DNA from: Candidatus Aquidulcis sp.
Lineage (GTDB): Bacteria > Chloroflexota > Anaerolineae > Anaerolineales > E44-bin32
Length of the DNA stretch: 11,486 nucleotides
NCBI GenBank assembly: GCA_020723365.1
Contig: DYJB01000014.1
Span: 10,143 to 21,628 of the forward strand
Reading direction: 5' to 3'
Below are positions 1 through 6,449 of the stretch, piece by piece. The notes below the pieces were generated by a model that searched no databases, was not told the origin of the DNA, and saw only the letters and a program-made list of their open reading frames with translations. The first letter of the stretch is position 1; each line of letters opens with the position of its first letter. Made by a program: the position numbers and the translations under genes.

Positions 1-1
1 G

Positions 2-571
2 GCACGCGCGGCCGCATCCTTCCTCCGCCATCAGCTGCCTCCCGGCGCCTCGGTTCTGGCCGTCGGCGAGGCCGGTCTGACATCGGCGCTTGCCCACGCC
101 GGTTTCCATCTGGTCGACCGGGCGAAAGAGGCCGCCGCCGTCGTCGCCGGTTTGGACCGGTCCGTCACCTGGGAGAAACTGACGGAAGCGGCGCTGGCCA
201 TCCAGGGTGGCGCCATGTCCGTGGCCACCAACATGGACCCGACGTTTCCCAGCGAGCGCGGGCTGGTCCCGGGGGCCGGCGCGTTGATCGCCGTGCTGGA
301 GACGGCCTGCAGCTGCCACCCGATCGTGATCGGGAAGCCGGAACCGCACCTGTTTCTGGAAGCCCTCGAGTTCCTGCACGCCCCGGCCGAGGCGACGCTC
401 GTCCTGGGCGACCGGATCGAGACTGATATCGTCGGCGGACAGCGCGCCGGCATGCCGACGGCGCTGCTCAGGACCGGGGTCACCAACCAGGAGATTCTGG
501 CCGCCAGCAAGGTTCAGCCCGACTGGATCTTCGACGATTTGCGCGCCGCGGCTTCCGCCCTTCTGGGATAG
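2..571 (+). CDS. HAD-superfamily phosphatase, NagD/AraL type (IIA), 5'-truncated by window edge
   Basis: The frame is open from base 2 to the TAG at 569-571, giving the last 189 residues of a protein whose beginning lies outside the window. The visible part matches the cap and C-terminal core of class IIA HAD hydrolases (NagD, AraL, 4-nitrophenylphosphatase-like): a TNMDPTFP...G.VPGAGAL stretch, the motif III lysine in GKPEPHLF, and the acidic motif IV LGDRIETDIVGGQRAG followed by a RTGVT segment. The nucleophile motif DxDG would lie in the missing N-terminal part and cannot be checked. Family members are cytoplasmic Mg-dependent phosphatases acting on sugar phosphates, nucleotides or phosphoglycolate; the substrate cannot be told from the sequence. 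The stop codon is in the same reading frame as the following rlmN, only about 10 bases before its likely start, so the two are probably co-transcribed. Confidence 0.88.
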   Translation, partial: ARAAASFLRHQLPPGASVLAVGEAGLTSALAHAGFHLVDRAKEAAAVVAGLDRSVTWEKLTEAALAIQGGAMSVATNMDPTFPSERGLVPGAGALIAVLETACSCHPIVIGKPEPHLFLEALEFLHAPAEATLVLGDRIETDIVGGQRAGMPTALLRTGVTNQEILAASKVQPDWIFDDLRAAASALLG

Positions 572-576
572 AGGTG
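571..576 (+). promoter_or_regulatory. Shine-Dalgarno sequence deciding the rlmN start
   Basis: GAGGTG overlaps the last base of the upstream TAG stop. It sits about 4-6 bases before an in-frame CTG at 581. No ATG, GTG or TTG in the rlmN frame occurs before 632, so this is the only well-placed ribosome binding site for the full-length protein. Confidence 0.5.
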
Positions 577-580
577 CCCG

Positions 581-1636
581 CTGGCTCCATCGCTGGCCTA
601 CGACCTCAGCCTGGCCGAACTCACCGCCCTCGTGGAAGCGTGGGGTGAGCCGGCGTTTCGCGCCCGCCAGGTGTGGAAGCACCTCTGCGCGAAGGGCGCT
701 GCTTCCGCCGCCTCGATGACGGACCTCCCTCCCGGGCTGCGCCAGCGCCTCGACCGGGAGCTCGACTTCGTCGGGCTCCAGCCTGTCGCCGAAGCCGCTT
801 CGTCCGACGGCGAGACGAGCAAGACCCTCTTCGCGCTTCCCGACGGATCGCGCCTCGAAGCCGTCCTGATGCGCTACGAGCGCCGTCGGACGGTCTGCAT
901 CTCCACGCAGGTCGGCTGTGCCATGGGCTGCGTCTTCTGCGCCACCGGGCAGATGGGCTTCCTGCGCAACCTGACCCCGGGCGAGATCGTGGCGCAGGTA
1001 ATGGCCTTCGCCCGCCGCCTCGGAGCGGATGGCGATCGATTGACGAACATCGTCGTCATGGGCATGGGGGAGCCGTTCCACAACTACGACGCCACCCTCG
1101 CCGCCCTCGACCGCCTCAATGACCCGGCGGGGCTCGGTTTCGGGGACCGCCGCATGACGATCTCGACTGTCGGGCTGGTGCCGGCCATCGACCGCTTCGC
1201 GAGCGAGCGGCGCCAGATCAACCTGGCCGTCTCACTCCACGCCGCCACCGATGAACTGCGCACCCGTCTTCTGCCCGTGAATCGGCGCTACCCGCTGAGC
1301 GCGCTCTTCGACGCCTGCCGGCGGTACGTGGACGCCACGCACCGCCGCATCACGTTTGAGTGGGCGCTGATCGATGGGGTGAACGACGGGCTCGAACAGG
1401 CGCAGGCGCTGGCGGGCCTGGCCGCGCGCCTCACCTGCCACGTCAATCTCATCCCCCTCAACCCGACGGGAGCCTACCCGGGCAGCGCAACCACGCGCCA
1501 GAAGGCCCACGCCTTCGCCGAGGAATTGCGACGGTTCGGAGTCCCCGCCACCGTCCGCATGCGGCGCGGGATCGACATCCAGGCCGGCTGCGGGCAGCTG
1601 GCCACGCAAGCTGGATCCCGGGCAGCCAAAACCTGA
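581..1636 (+). CDS. rlmN: Dual-specificity 23S rRNA (adenine-2503-C2)/tRNA (adenine-37-C2) methyltransferase RlmN
   Basis: This radical-SAM enzyme methylates C2 of A2503 in 23S rRNA and A37 of some tRNAs. With a start at CTG 581 it has 351 residues, normal for the family. The [4Fe-4S]/SAM motif CAMGCVFC gives C113, C117 and C120. The two catalytic cysteines of the ping-pong mechanism are both present: C106 in RTVCIST, and C337 in the C-terminal RGIDIQAGCGQL. Other family blocks are VVMGMGEP and the SLHA segment. Start choice: GTG at 632 would give 334 residues but would cut off the conserved N-terminal stretch YDLSLAELTALVEAWG; the open frame reaches back to the upstream TAG with only CTG codons (581, 593) available. 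CTG 581 has a GAGGTG ribosome site. A sequencing indel near 575-600 is the alternative explanation. The gene is convergent with the kinase gene that follows. Confidence 0.93.
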   Translation: MAPSLAYDLSLAELTALVEAWGEPAFRARQVWKHLCAKGAASAASMTDLPPGLRQRLDRELDFVGLQPVAEAASSDGETSKTLFALPDGSRLEAVLMRYERRRTVCISTQVGCAMGCVFCATGQMGFLRNLTPGEIVAQVMAFARRLGADGDRLTNIVVMGMGEPFHNYDATLAALDRLNDPAGLGFGDRRMTISTVGLVPAIDRFASERRQINLAVSLHAATDELRTRLLPVNRRYPLSALFDACRRYVDATHRRITFEWALIDGVNDGLEQAQALAGLAARLTCHVNLIPLNPTGAYPGSATTRQKAHAFAEELRRFGVPATVRMRRGIDIQAGCGQLATQAGSRAAKT

Positions 1637-1661
1637 GGTTGCCAGGGAACCCGTCCGGTCG

Positions 1662-1688
1662 GGAGCCGTGTTCATGGGGACCGGCTCC
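1662..1688. terminator. Possible stem-loop between convergent rlmN and histidine kinase genes
   Basis: GGAGCCG (1662-1668) and CGGCTCC (1682-1688) form a perfect 7-bp stem with a 13-base loop in the 95-base gap between the two convergent stop codons. There is no T-run on either side, and other weak pairings exist nearby (for example 1700-1706 with 1723-1729, with one G-U pair), so a terminator role is only a guess from position. Confidence 0.25.
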
Positions 1689-1731
1689 AAGCGCGGGAAG
1701 CCGGGAGCCTGCGGAGGGGTGGTCTCGGCGG

Positions 1732-3174
1732 CTAGCCCTTGAATCCCGGCCGGTGCAGCCGGTCGGCGGCTTCGGAGGTGAGGGGGACGGTCGCCACGAC
1801 GCGCGTGCCGCGTCCCGGCGCCGAGTCGATGCGCAGCAGGCCGTTGAGCAGTTCGGCGCGCTCGTGCAGGTTGATCATGCCCAGGCTGCCGCGCTGATCG
1901 TAGTTGGCGGAGACGGCGGCGACGTCGAAGCCCGCGCCGTCATCCTGGATCTCCAGCGTCAGCGTATCCGTCGAACGCTTGAGGCGCACCCAGATGTGCG
2001 CCGCCCTGGCGTGCTTGCGGGCATTGGTCACCGCCTCCTCCGCGATGTAGAAGAGCACGCCTTGCTTCCCGACCTCCAGATCGTCCACGGCGCCCGGCTC
2101 GGCCTCGACCAGCACCTGCTGGCCGTGGGTGTCATCCATCTTCCCGGCCAGATGCTGCAGCGCTGAAACCAGCCCCTCGCTCTCGAGCACCAACGGCCGC
2201 AGCGTGAAAAGCATCTGGAGGATCTCCTTCGTCGTCCGCCGCGCCAGTTCCTCGATGTGGTAGAGCTCGTCGGCCGCCGACTTGGGATCGCGCTCCATCA
2301 GCCGCCGGGCGAAGTTGACGCGCATGGCGATGGCGCCTACCGATTGCGTCGGACCGTCGTGCAGGTCGCGCGCCAGCTTCTTGCGCGCCTCCTCCTGCGC
2401 CTCCGTCAGGTGCTCCTTCTCCTCCTGCAGTTCATGGTACAGCTTGGCGTTCTGCAGGGCCACCAGCGCCTGCTGGGCAATCGATTCGAGCAGCTCGATG
2501 CGCTCCGGGGAGAAGAAGGCCGGGTCGGGGTGCGCAAAGAGCAGCAGGCCGTATACCTCCAGCCCGACGACCAGTGGCAAGCACACCCCAGAGCGGCAGG
2601 CGTGCAGGCCCACGAAGCGCTGCAGTTCGGGGTCTCGGGCCGGGTCCTCGATCTCCACCAGGCCGCCGGCGGCCAGCGCCCGCTCCACCGCACCGTTGAC
2701 GCCCGGCAGGCGCACACGCAGATCGGTCGACGTCAGGCCGCGCGCCGACTCCACCTCCAGCTGGTCGCCTGCCACCAGCAGCAGCGCACACACCAGCCGG
2801 CGGTCTTCCGGGCTTCCGTTGGCGATGGCCGAGGCTGATACATCCAGCACCATCTCGAGCACGCGATCGTAGCTGAGCGTGGCGTTCATGGAGGCTGTCT
2901 TGCGGATGACCATCCGCAGGCGCTCGAGCTCGTGCTCGAGGGCGTGAACACGCGCCTCGGGCCGCATCGTCTTCGTGCCCGGAGACGAGCCGTTGCTGCG
3001 GCCCAGGAATCCGATCAGCGGGGCGGCCAGCAGCCACCAGCTTCCCTGGCGCAGGAAGGGCTCAAGCAGACCGTACAATCCCGTCCAGTCGGCCGACGTC
3101 AATGCCGCGCTCCCCGAAGGTGCCGCGCCAGGCGCTACCGCGCAGAGCGGTGCCGCCGGGCCGGTTGCCCACAC
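1732..3174 (-). CDS. GAF-domain sensor histidine kinase, NarX/DesK (HisKA_3) type, orphan
   Basis: A 480-residue protein-histidine kinase. A GAF-like sensory domain covers about residues 101-245. A short charged coiled-coil (about 243-268) leads into the HisKA_3 dimerisation helix with ARDLHDGPTQ, where H272 is the predicted phospho-acceptor. The HATPase domain shows the N box EEAVTNARKHA (N384), G1 box DDGAGFD (411-417) and a glycine-rich GSLGMINLHERA (429-440). This subfamily normally phosphorylates a LuxR/NarL-type regulator, but none is in the window. Residues 45-58 are hydrophobic (WWLLAAPLIGFLG) but short for a membrane helix, and residues 1-30 look weakly conserved, so membrane attachment is uncertain. 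The start is GTG at 3174, the first possible start after an in-frame TAG (3187-3189), with AGGA about 9 bases upstream; a later start near Met70 would keep all recognised domains. The input signal cannot be deduced. Confidence 0.9.
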   Translation of the reverse strand: MWATGPAAPLCAVAPGAAPSGSAALTSADWTGLYGLLEPFLRQGSWWLLAAPLIGFLGRSNGSSPGTKTMRPEARVHALEHELERLRMVIRKTASMNATLSYDRVLEMVLDVSASAIANGSPEDRRLVCALLLVAGDQLEVESARGLTSTDLRVRLPGVNGAVERALAAGGLVEIEDPARDPELQRFVGLHACRSGVCLPLVVGLEVYGLLLFAHPDPAFFSPERIELLESIAQQALVALQNAKLYHELQEEKEHLTEAQEEARKKLARDLHDGPTQSVGAIAMRVNFARRLMERDPKSAADELYHIEELARRTTKEILQMLFTLRPLVLESEGLVSALQHLAGKMDDTHGQQVLVEAEPGAVDDLEVGKQGVLFYIAEEAVTNARKHARAAHIWVRLKRSTDTLTLEIQDDGAGFDVAAVSANYDQRGSLGMINLHERAELLNGLLRIDSAPGRGTRVVATVPLTSEAADRLHRPGFKG

Positions 3175-3210
3175 GCCATCAGTATCCTACAGCCTTCCGC
3201 CATGGGCACC

Positions 3211-3227
3211 TTACAACGGGGTTACAG
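3211..3227. repeat. Short direct repeat TTACAA / TTACAG, 11-bp period
   Basis: TTACAA at 3211-3216 and TTACAG at 3222-3227 lie one helical turn apart, upstream of the kinase start on the minus strand. On that strand they read CTGTAA and TTGTAA. The rpe -35-like hexamer (3312-3317) is also TTGTAA. The repeat could be an operator half-site pair, but it is short enough to be chance. Confidence 0.2.
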
Positions 3228-3262
3228 CCCACCAACCCGGCGCGCCGGCGGGCGCGCACCCT

Positions 3263-3294
3263 GCCCGGCCCGGCCGGAAACCGCCCGGCCGGGC
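3263..3294. repeat. GC-rich inverted repeat in the kinase-rpe intergenic region
   Basis: GCCCGGCC (3263-3270) and GGCCGGGC (3287-3294) form an 8-bp perfect stem. The 16-base loop contains a second short hairpin, CGG-AAA-CCG (3275-3283), so the whole unit can fold into a long, nearly continuous GC stem with an AAA tip. It lies in the 172-base gap between the divergent kinase and rpe genes, upstream of the rpe promoter. It has no T-run, so it is not a classical terminator. The flanking 3239-3258 is also palindrome-rich (GGCGCGCC). Confidence 0.45.
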
Positions 3295-3311
3295 CTGAGC
3301 CGGCGGCTACC

Positions 3312-3340
3312 TTGTAAAGTCCATGCCGGGAAGGTATCAT
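3312..3340 (+). promoter_or_regulatory. Predicted sigma-70-type promoter of rpe
   Basis: TTGTAA (3312-3317, 4 of 6 consensus bases) and TATCAT (3335-3340, 5 of 6) are separated by exactly 17 bases. The expected transcription start, about 7 bases after the -10, falls at or next to the A of the rpe ATG (3347). This predicts a leaderless or nearly leaderless mRNA. The GGGAAGG at 3328-3334 could act as a ribosome site only if transcription began further upstream, and its spacing of 12 bases is long. Confidence 0.5.
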
Positions 3341-3346
3341 TGAGCC

Positions 3347-4021
3347 ATGGCCCGGACCCTCACCATCTCACCCTCGATCCTGTCGGCCGATTTTACCCGC
3401 CTGGGCGACCAGCTCCGCGAGGCCGAGGACGCCGGCGCAGATTGGTTCCACATCGATGTCATGGACGGGCACTTCGTGCCCAACCTGACCATGGGACCCT
3501 TCATCGTCGAAGCGTGCCGACGCGCCACCCGGCTGCCCCTGGATGTTCACCTGATGATCGAGGCGCCCGAGCACCTGCTCCGGCCCTTTGCCGACGCTGG
3601 CGCAGACTGGCTCACCGTCCATCAGGAGACCTGCCCGCACCTGCACCGCACGCTCGAGACCATCCGCTCGCTGGGGATGAAGGCGGGAGCCTCTCTCAAT
3701 CCGGGTACCCCGGCCGCGACCCTGTCGGATGTCCTGCCCGGGTGCGATCTGATCCTGGTGATGACCGTCGACCCCGGGTATTCGGGAGGCAAGTACATCC
3801 CCCTGCTCGACAAGATTCGGACGCTGAGCGCCTGGCGTGACCAGGGGCGGACCGGAGCGCGCATTGCCGTCGACGGCGGAGTCAGCCCGGCCAACGCTCG
3901 TGAGATCGTGCAGGCGGGCGCCGACGTGCTCATCGCCGCCAGCGCCATCTTCAAGCATCCGGAGGGTATCCGCACCGGATTGCAGAGCCTGCGGGCATCC
4001 GTTGACCGGATCCCGGCCTGA
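3347..4021 (+). CDS. rpe: Ribulose-phosphate 3-epimerase
   Basis: This enzyme interconverts ribulose-5-phosphate and xylulose-5-phosphate in the pentose phosphate pathway (or Calvin cycle) in the cytoplasm. The 224-residue length is typical and the whole TIM barrel is present. Visible signature residues are the N-terminal SPSILSADF block (S10), the metal ligands H35 and D37 in HIDVMDGHFVPN, H68 in DVHLMI, and D176 in VDGGV, of which D37 and D176 are the catalytic acids of the family. The loop usually read as PGFGGQ is PGYSGGK here (143-149), a mild deviation in the phosphate-binding region. The start ATG 3347 gives the canonical N-terminus. It appears to have its own promoter and is followed by a hairpin at 4029-4053, suggesting a single-gene transcript. 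It lies convergent with rpmB and divergent from the histidine kinase. Confidence 0.96.
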   Translation: MARTLTISPSILSADFTRLGDQLREAEDAGADWFHIDVMDGHFVPNLTMGPFIVEACRRATRLPLDVHLMIEAPEHLLRPFADAGADWLTVHQETCPHLHRTLETIRSLGMKAGASLNPGTPAATLSDVLPGCDLILVMTVDPGYSGGKYIPLLDKIRTLSAWRDQGRTGARIAVDGGVSPANAREIVQAGADVLIAASAIFKHPEGIRTGLQSLRASVDRIPA

Positions 4022-4028
4022 CAAGGAC

Positions 4029-4053
4029 CTCGGCCGCCCGATGGGCGGCCGAG
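4029..4053. terminator. Perfect hairpin between convergent rpe and rpmB
   Basis: CTCGGCCGCCC (4029-4039) and GGGCGGCCGAG (4043-4053) form an 11-bp perfect stem with a GAT loop. It starts 8 bases after the rpe stop and lies 34 bases beyond the rpmB stop, so it could end transcription from both sides. Neither strand has a U-tract after the stem, so termination may not be the simple intrinsic type. Confidence 0.7.
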
Positions 4054-4087
4054 AGGCGTCATGCAGCAAGGATCGCAGAAACGCTGG

Positions 4088-4267
4088 TCAGGGGCGGGCC
4101 AGCCGCTTGATGCACTTGGCGCACAGCGTCTTATGGACCTGCCGCCCGGCCTCCATCACCCGCACCTTCTGGAGGTTCGGGCGGAAGGTGCGGCGCGTGG
4201 CCCTCATCGAGAAGCTGCGCGCGTGTCCGAACGTGGTGGTCTTGCCGCACTCATCACAACGAGCCAT
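4088..4267 (-). CDS. rpmB: 50S ribosomal protein L28, zinc-ribbon form
   Basis: A 59-residue basic protein on the minus strand, ATG at 4265-4267 and TGA at 4088-4090. It begins MARCDECGKT and contains the family pattern G-H-x-x-S-F-S followed by T-R-R-T-F-R-P-N-L-Q-K-V-R (14-37). Two CxxC pairs, C4/C7 and C49/C52, would bind a structural zinc, so this is the cysteine-containing version of L28. It is a component of the large ribosomal subunit. An AAAGGA ribosome site lies about 10 bases upstream. It is convergent with rpe and divergent from the asp23-fakA operon, matching the rpmB/yloU neighbourhood known from Bacillus. Confidence 0.95.
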   Translation of the reverse strand: MARCDECGKTTTFGHARSFSMRATRRTFRPNLQKVRVMEAGRQVHKTLCAKCIKRLARP

Positions 4268-4315
4268 TGGAACGTGATCCTTTCCGAACTGTCCGGGTCT
4301 GGCCGAGCGGGAAGA

Positions 4316-4345
4316 AGTTTACCACAGGTGGCCATGACCCATCAA
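4316..4345 (-). promoter_or_regulatory. Predicted promoter of rpmB
   Basis: Read on the minus strand: TTGATG (4345-4340), an 18-base spacer, then TAAACT (4321-4316) directly preceded by TGG, i.e. an extended -10 (TGn). Each hexamer matches 4 of 6 consensus bases. The predicted start near 4309 would give a leader of about 40 bases carrying the rpmB ribosome site. I see no convincing promoter for the divergent asp23 operon in the same 110-base gap. Confidence 0.4.
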
Positions 4346-4377
4346 CCGGTATTCCCCAGCCTGGAGGCTGACCAGCC

Positions 4378-4734
4378 ATGAGCCAAGCGCCTCGTCCTGC
4401 GGGTCGCATCGAGATCTCGCACAAGGCCATCGCCACCCTGGCGGCGCAGGCCACCCTGCGGTCCTACGGTGTGGTGGGCATGGCGTCGCGCAGCCTGGTC
4501 GACGGGATTGTCTACCTGCTGGCGCGCGATCCGCGGCACGGCGTTGAGGTCACCTCGTCCGGCGGGCAGGTGGAGATCGATCTGTACATCGTCGTGGAGT
4601 ACGGCACACGTGTCTCGTCGGTGGCCGACAGTGTGGCCCACACCGTGCGCTATCAGGTCGAGCGCGCCCTGGGCATGCCGATCGGCCACGTCAACATCCA
4701 CGTGCAGGACCTTCGGGTCAGCAACGTCGACTGA
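4378..4734 (+). CDS. Asp23/Gls24 family envelope-stress protein (YloU-like)
   Basis: A 118-residue protein of the Asp23/Gls24 (DUF322) family. The typical pattern is visible: GRIEISHKAIATLAAQATL near the N-terminus, a YGVVGMASRS segment (about 30-39), a GVEV...VEIDLYIVVEYGTRV strand pair, and the conserved helix-strand end HTVRYQVERALGMPIGHVNIHVQDLRV. No membrane segment or signal peptide is seen. Its biochemical role is not settled; relatives are linked to cell-envelope homeostasis in Gram-positive bacteria, and YloU sits next to the DAK2 kinase gene yloV in Bacillus as this gene does here. The start ATG 4378 has GGAGG at 4363-4367, 10 bases upstream. It is the first gene of a plus-strand operon, 18 bases before fakA. 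Confidence 0.9.
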   Translation: MSQAPRPAGRIEISHKAIATLAAQATLRSYGVVGMASRSLVDGIVYLLARDPRHGVEVTSSGGQVEIDLYIVVEYGTRVSSVADSVAHTVRYQVERALGMPIGHVNIHVQDLRVSNVD

Positions 4735-4752
4735 GCTCGGGGAGCGACAGCC

Positions 4753-6447
4753 ATGAGCATCGAAGCCATGCGTCCCCCCGACGACGTGCGCCGGGAACTG
4801 GGACGAAACTACGCGAAGATCGATGGGCGGACGCTGCGCACGCTGACCGAAGCCGGCCTGACCTGGCTGCGCACCAACCAGCAGGTCGTCAACGCCCTGA
4901 ACGTCTTCCCGGTGCCCGATGGTGACACCGGGACGAACATGACCCTGACGATGCAGTCGGCCATCGACGCGCAGGGCGAGAGCTCGGGGGCGTCGGTGGG
5001 CAAGGTGGGCAAGTCCATAGCTCACGGCGCCTTGATGGGCGCCCGCGGCAACTCCGGCGTGATCCTCTCGCAGCTTTGGCGCGGGTTCGCACGCGCCCTG
5101 GACGACCATGCGGTCCTGGACGCCGCCCTGCTCACCCAGGCCTTCGCCGAAGCGCGCGATACCGCCTACAAGGGAGTCGTGCATCCGGTCGAGGGCACCA
5201 TCCTGACGGTCGCCAAGGACAATGCCCGCGCCGCTCAAGAAGCGCTGGAAGCGGGCGCCAAGTCGGCGCTCGACATCCTGGAGGCGGTGGTCGAGGAGGC
5301 GGAGGCCTCCGTCGCCCGCACGCCCGACCTGCTGCCAGTGCTGAAAGATGCCGGCGTGGTCGACTCCGGCGGCAAGGGCCTGTTCTTCATCCTGGAAGGC
5401 ATGCTGCGCCAGATCTACGGGCTGCCGCTCGATACGCCGCTCGCCTCCGTCCAGCCGCTCTCGGCGCTCAAGCTGCAGGACGCCGCCCAGTCGATCGAGC
5501 CCGGTCAGGACTGGGAGGTGGTAATCGACTTCCGCCCCGCCGGCCCGCTCGACATTCAGGCTTTCTACGCCCAGCTGGAGACCATCGGCACGTCGATTCA
5601 GGTGGGCGAAGGCGACGGCATCTACCGCATGCACATCCACGTCCCGACCGCTGCCAAGGCCGAGCCCGAGAAGTACGTCGAGACGCTGGGCACCATCAAG
5701 CGCGTGATGTTCGAAAACCTGATGGAGCAGTTGGCGGAGCAGTCCGTCCAGGCCGCCAGCGCCTCGTTCAAACTCGCCACGGTGGCCCCCGGCCAGCTGG
5801 CCGTCGTCGCCGTCGCCCCGGGCTCCGGAATCGCCCAGGTCTTCGCCAGCCTGGGTGTGGCGGCCATCGTCGAGGGCGGGCAGACCATGAATCCCAGCAC
5901 GCAGGACATCCTGAGCGCGGTCGACACACTTCCGACCGATCAGGTGATCATCCTGCCCAACAACAAGAACATCGTCCTGGCGGCCAAGCAGGCCTCGGGG
6001 TTGACGGCCAAGAATCTGAGCGTCGTGCCGACGACCTCCGTGCCGCAAGGGATTGCCGCCCTGCTGGCCCTCGATCCGGATGGCGACCTGAAGGCGGTCA
6101 GCGACGCCATGGCCGAGGCGGTGGGCGAGATCCGCTCGGTGGAGGTCACGACGGCCACCCGCAGCGTCGAGCTGGACGGCGTCCAGGTGCGGGAGGGCCA
6201 GGTGATCGGGTTGCTCAATGGCAAGCTGGCTGTCTCGGGCGATGACCTGGAGGCCGTGCTGCTGGAGGTCCTCAAGAAGGCCGGCGCAGACGAGGCTGAG
6301 CTTATCAGCCTGTACTACGGCGCCGGCATGATCGCCCTGCAGGCCAACAAGCTGGGGGACCGGGTCCGCGAAGTCTGGCCGCGAGTGGAAGTTGAAATCG
6401 TGCGCGGCGGCCAACCCCACTACCAATTCATCGCCTCTGTGGAGTGA
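4753..6447 (+). CDS. fakA: Fatty acid kinase subunit A (DAK2-domain, YloV-like)
   Basis: A 564-residue ATP-dependent kinase that phosphorylates a fatty acid carried by a FakB (DegV) protein, yielding acyl-phosphate for PlsX/PlsY phospholipid synthesis. The N-terminal DAK2 domain (about 25-225) has the metal/nucleotide signature NVFPVPDGDTGTNM with D56, D58 and N62, followed by GARGNSGVILSQLWRGF. The middle domain (about 250-340) has MHIHV with H294 and H296. The C-terminal domain shows the diagnostic GGQTMNPSTQDIL and ILPNNKNIVLAA blocks. Length agrees with the staphylococcal protein (about 550). The protein contains no cysteine at all, so the cysteine reported as a zinc ligand in S. aureus FakA is missing. 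ATG 4753 has GGGGAG 8 bases upstream; Met6 is an alternative start. Two degV genes follow directly, which strongly supports the FakA assignment. Confidence 0.93.
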   Translation: MSIEAMRPPDDVRRELGRNYAKIDGRTLRTLTEAGLTWLRTNQQVVNALNVFPVPDGDTGTNMTLTMQSAIDAQGESSGASVGKVGKSIAHGALMGARGNSGVILSQLWRGFARALDDHAVLDAALLTQAFAEARDTAYKGVVHPVEGTILTVAKDNARAAQEALEAGAKSALDILEAVVEEAEASVARTPDLLPVLKDAGVVDSGGKGLFFILEGMLRQIYGLPLDTPLASVQPLSALKLQDAAQSIEPGQDWEVVIDFRPAGPLDIQAFYAQLETIGTSIQVGEGDGIYRMHIHVPTAAKAEPEKYVETLGTIKRVMFENLMEQLAEQSVQAASASFKLATVAPGQLAVVAVAPGSGIAQVFASLGVAAIVEGGQTMNPSTQDILSAVDTLPTDQVIILPNNKNIVLAAKQASGLTAKNLSVVPTTSVPQGIAALLALDPDGDLKAVSDAMAEAVGEIRSVEVTTATRSVELDGVQVREGQVIGLLNGKLAVSGDDLEAVLLEVLKKAGADEAELISLYYGAGMIALQANKLGDRVREVWPRVEVEIVRGGQPHYQFIASVE

Positions 6448-6449
6448 GC

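Noticed and set aside
632..1636. GTG 632 as the start of rlmN
   Set aside because: It would remove the conserved N-terminal YDLSLAEL segment, and no ribosome site precedes it; CTG 581 with GAGGTG fits better.
3181..3209. GATACT as a -10 element for the kinase gene on the minus strand
   Set aside because: No -35-like hexamer lies at acceptable spacing; TTGTAA at 3216-3211 is 24 bases away.
2932..3840. Plus-strand open frame running from the kinase 5' end through the intergenic gap into rpe
   Set aside because: It crosses a promoter-like region and overlaps rpe out of frame, and its composition is low-complexity Arg/Pro/Ala.
4328..4355. Possible asp23-operon promoter GTGGCC-N16-TATTCC
   Set aside because: The upstream hexamer hardly matches the consensus; I do not consider the operon promoter located.
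5076..6245. 389-codon second plus-strand frame inside fakA
   Set aside because: It is Arg/Gly/Pro-rich translation from an out-of-frame reading of a GC-rich gene; fakA in the other frame is conserved throughout.
4342..6426. 694-codon open frame on the minus strand opposite asp23 and fakA
   Set aside because: Its translation is rich in His, Arg, Gly and Asp with no recognisable domain, typical of the antisense of a GC-rich gene; the plus strand encodes clear Asp23 and FakA proteins.
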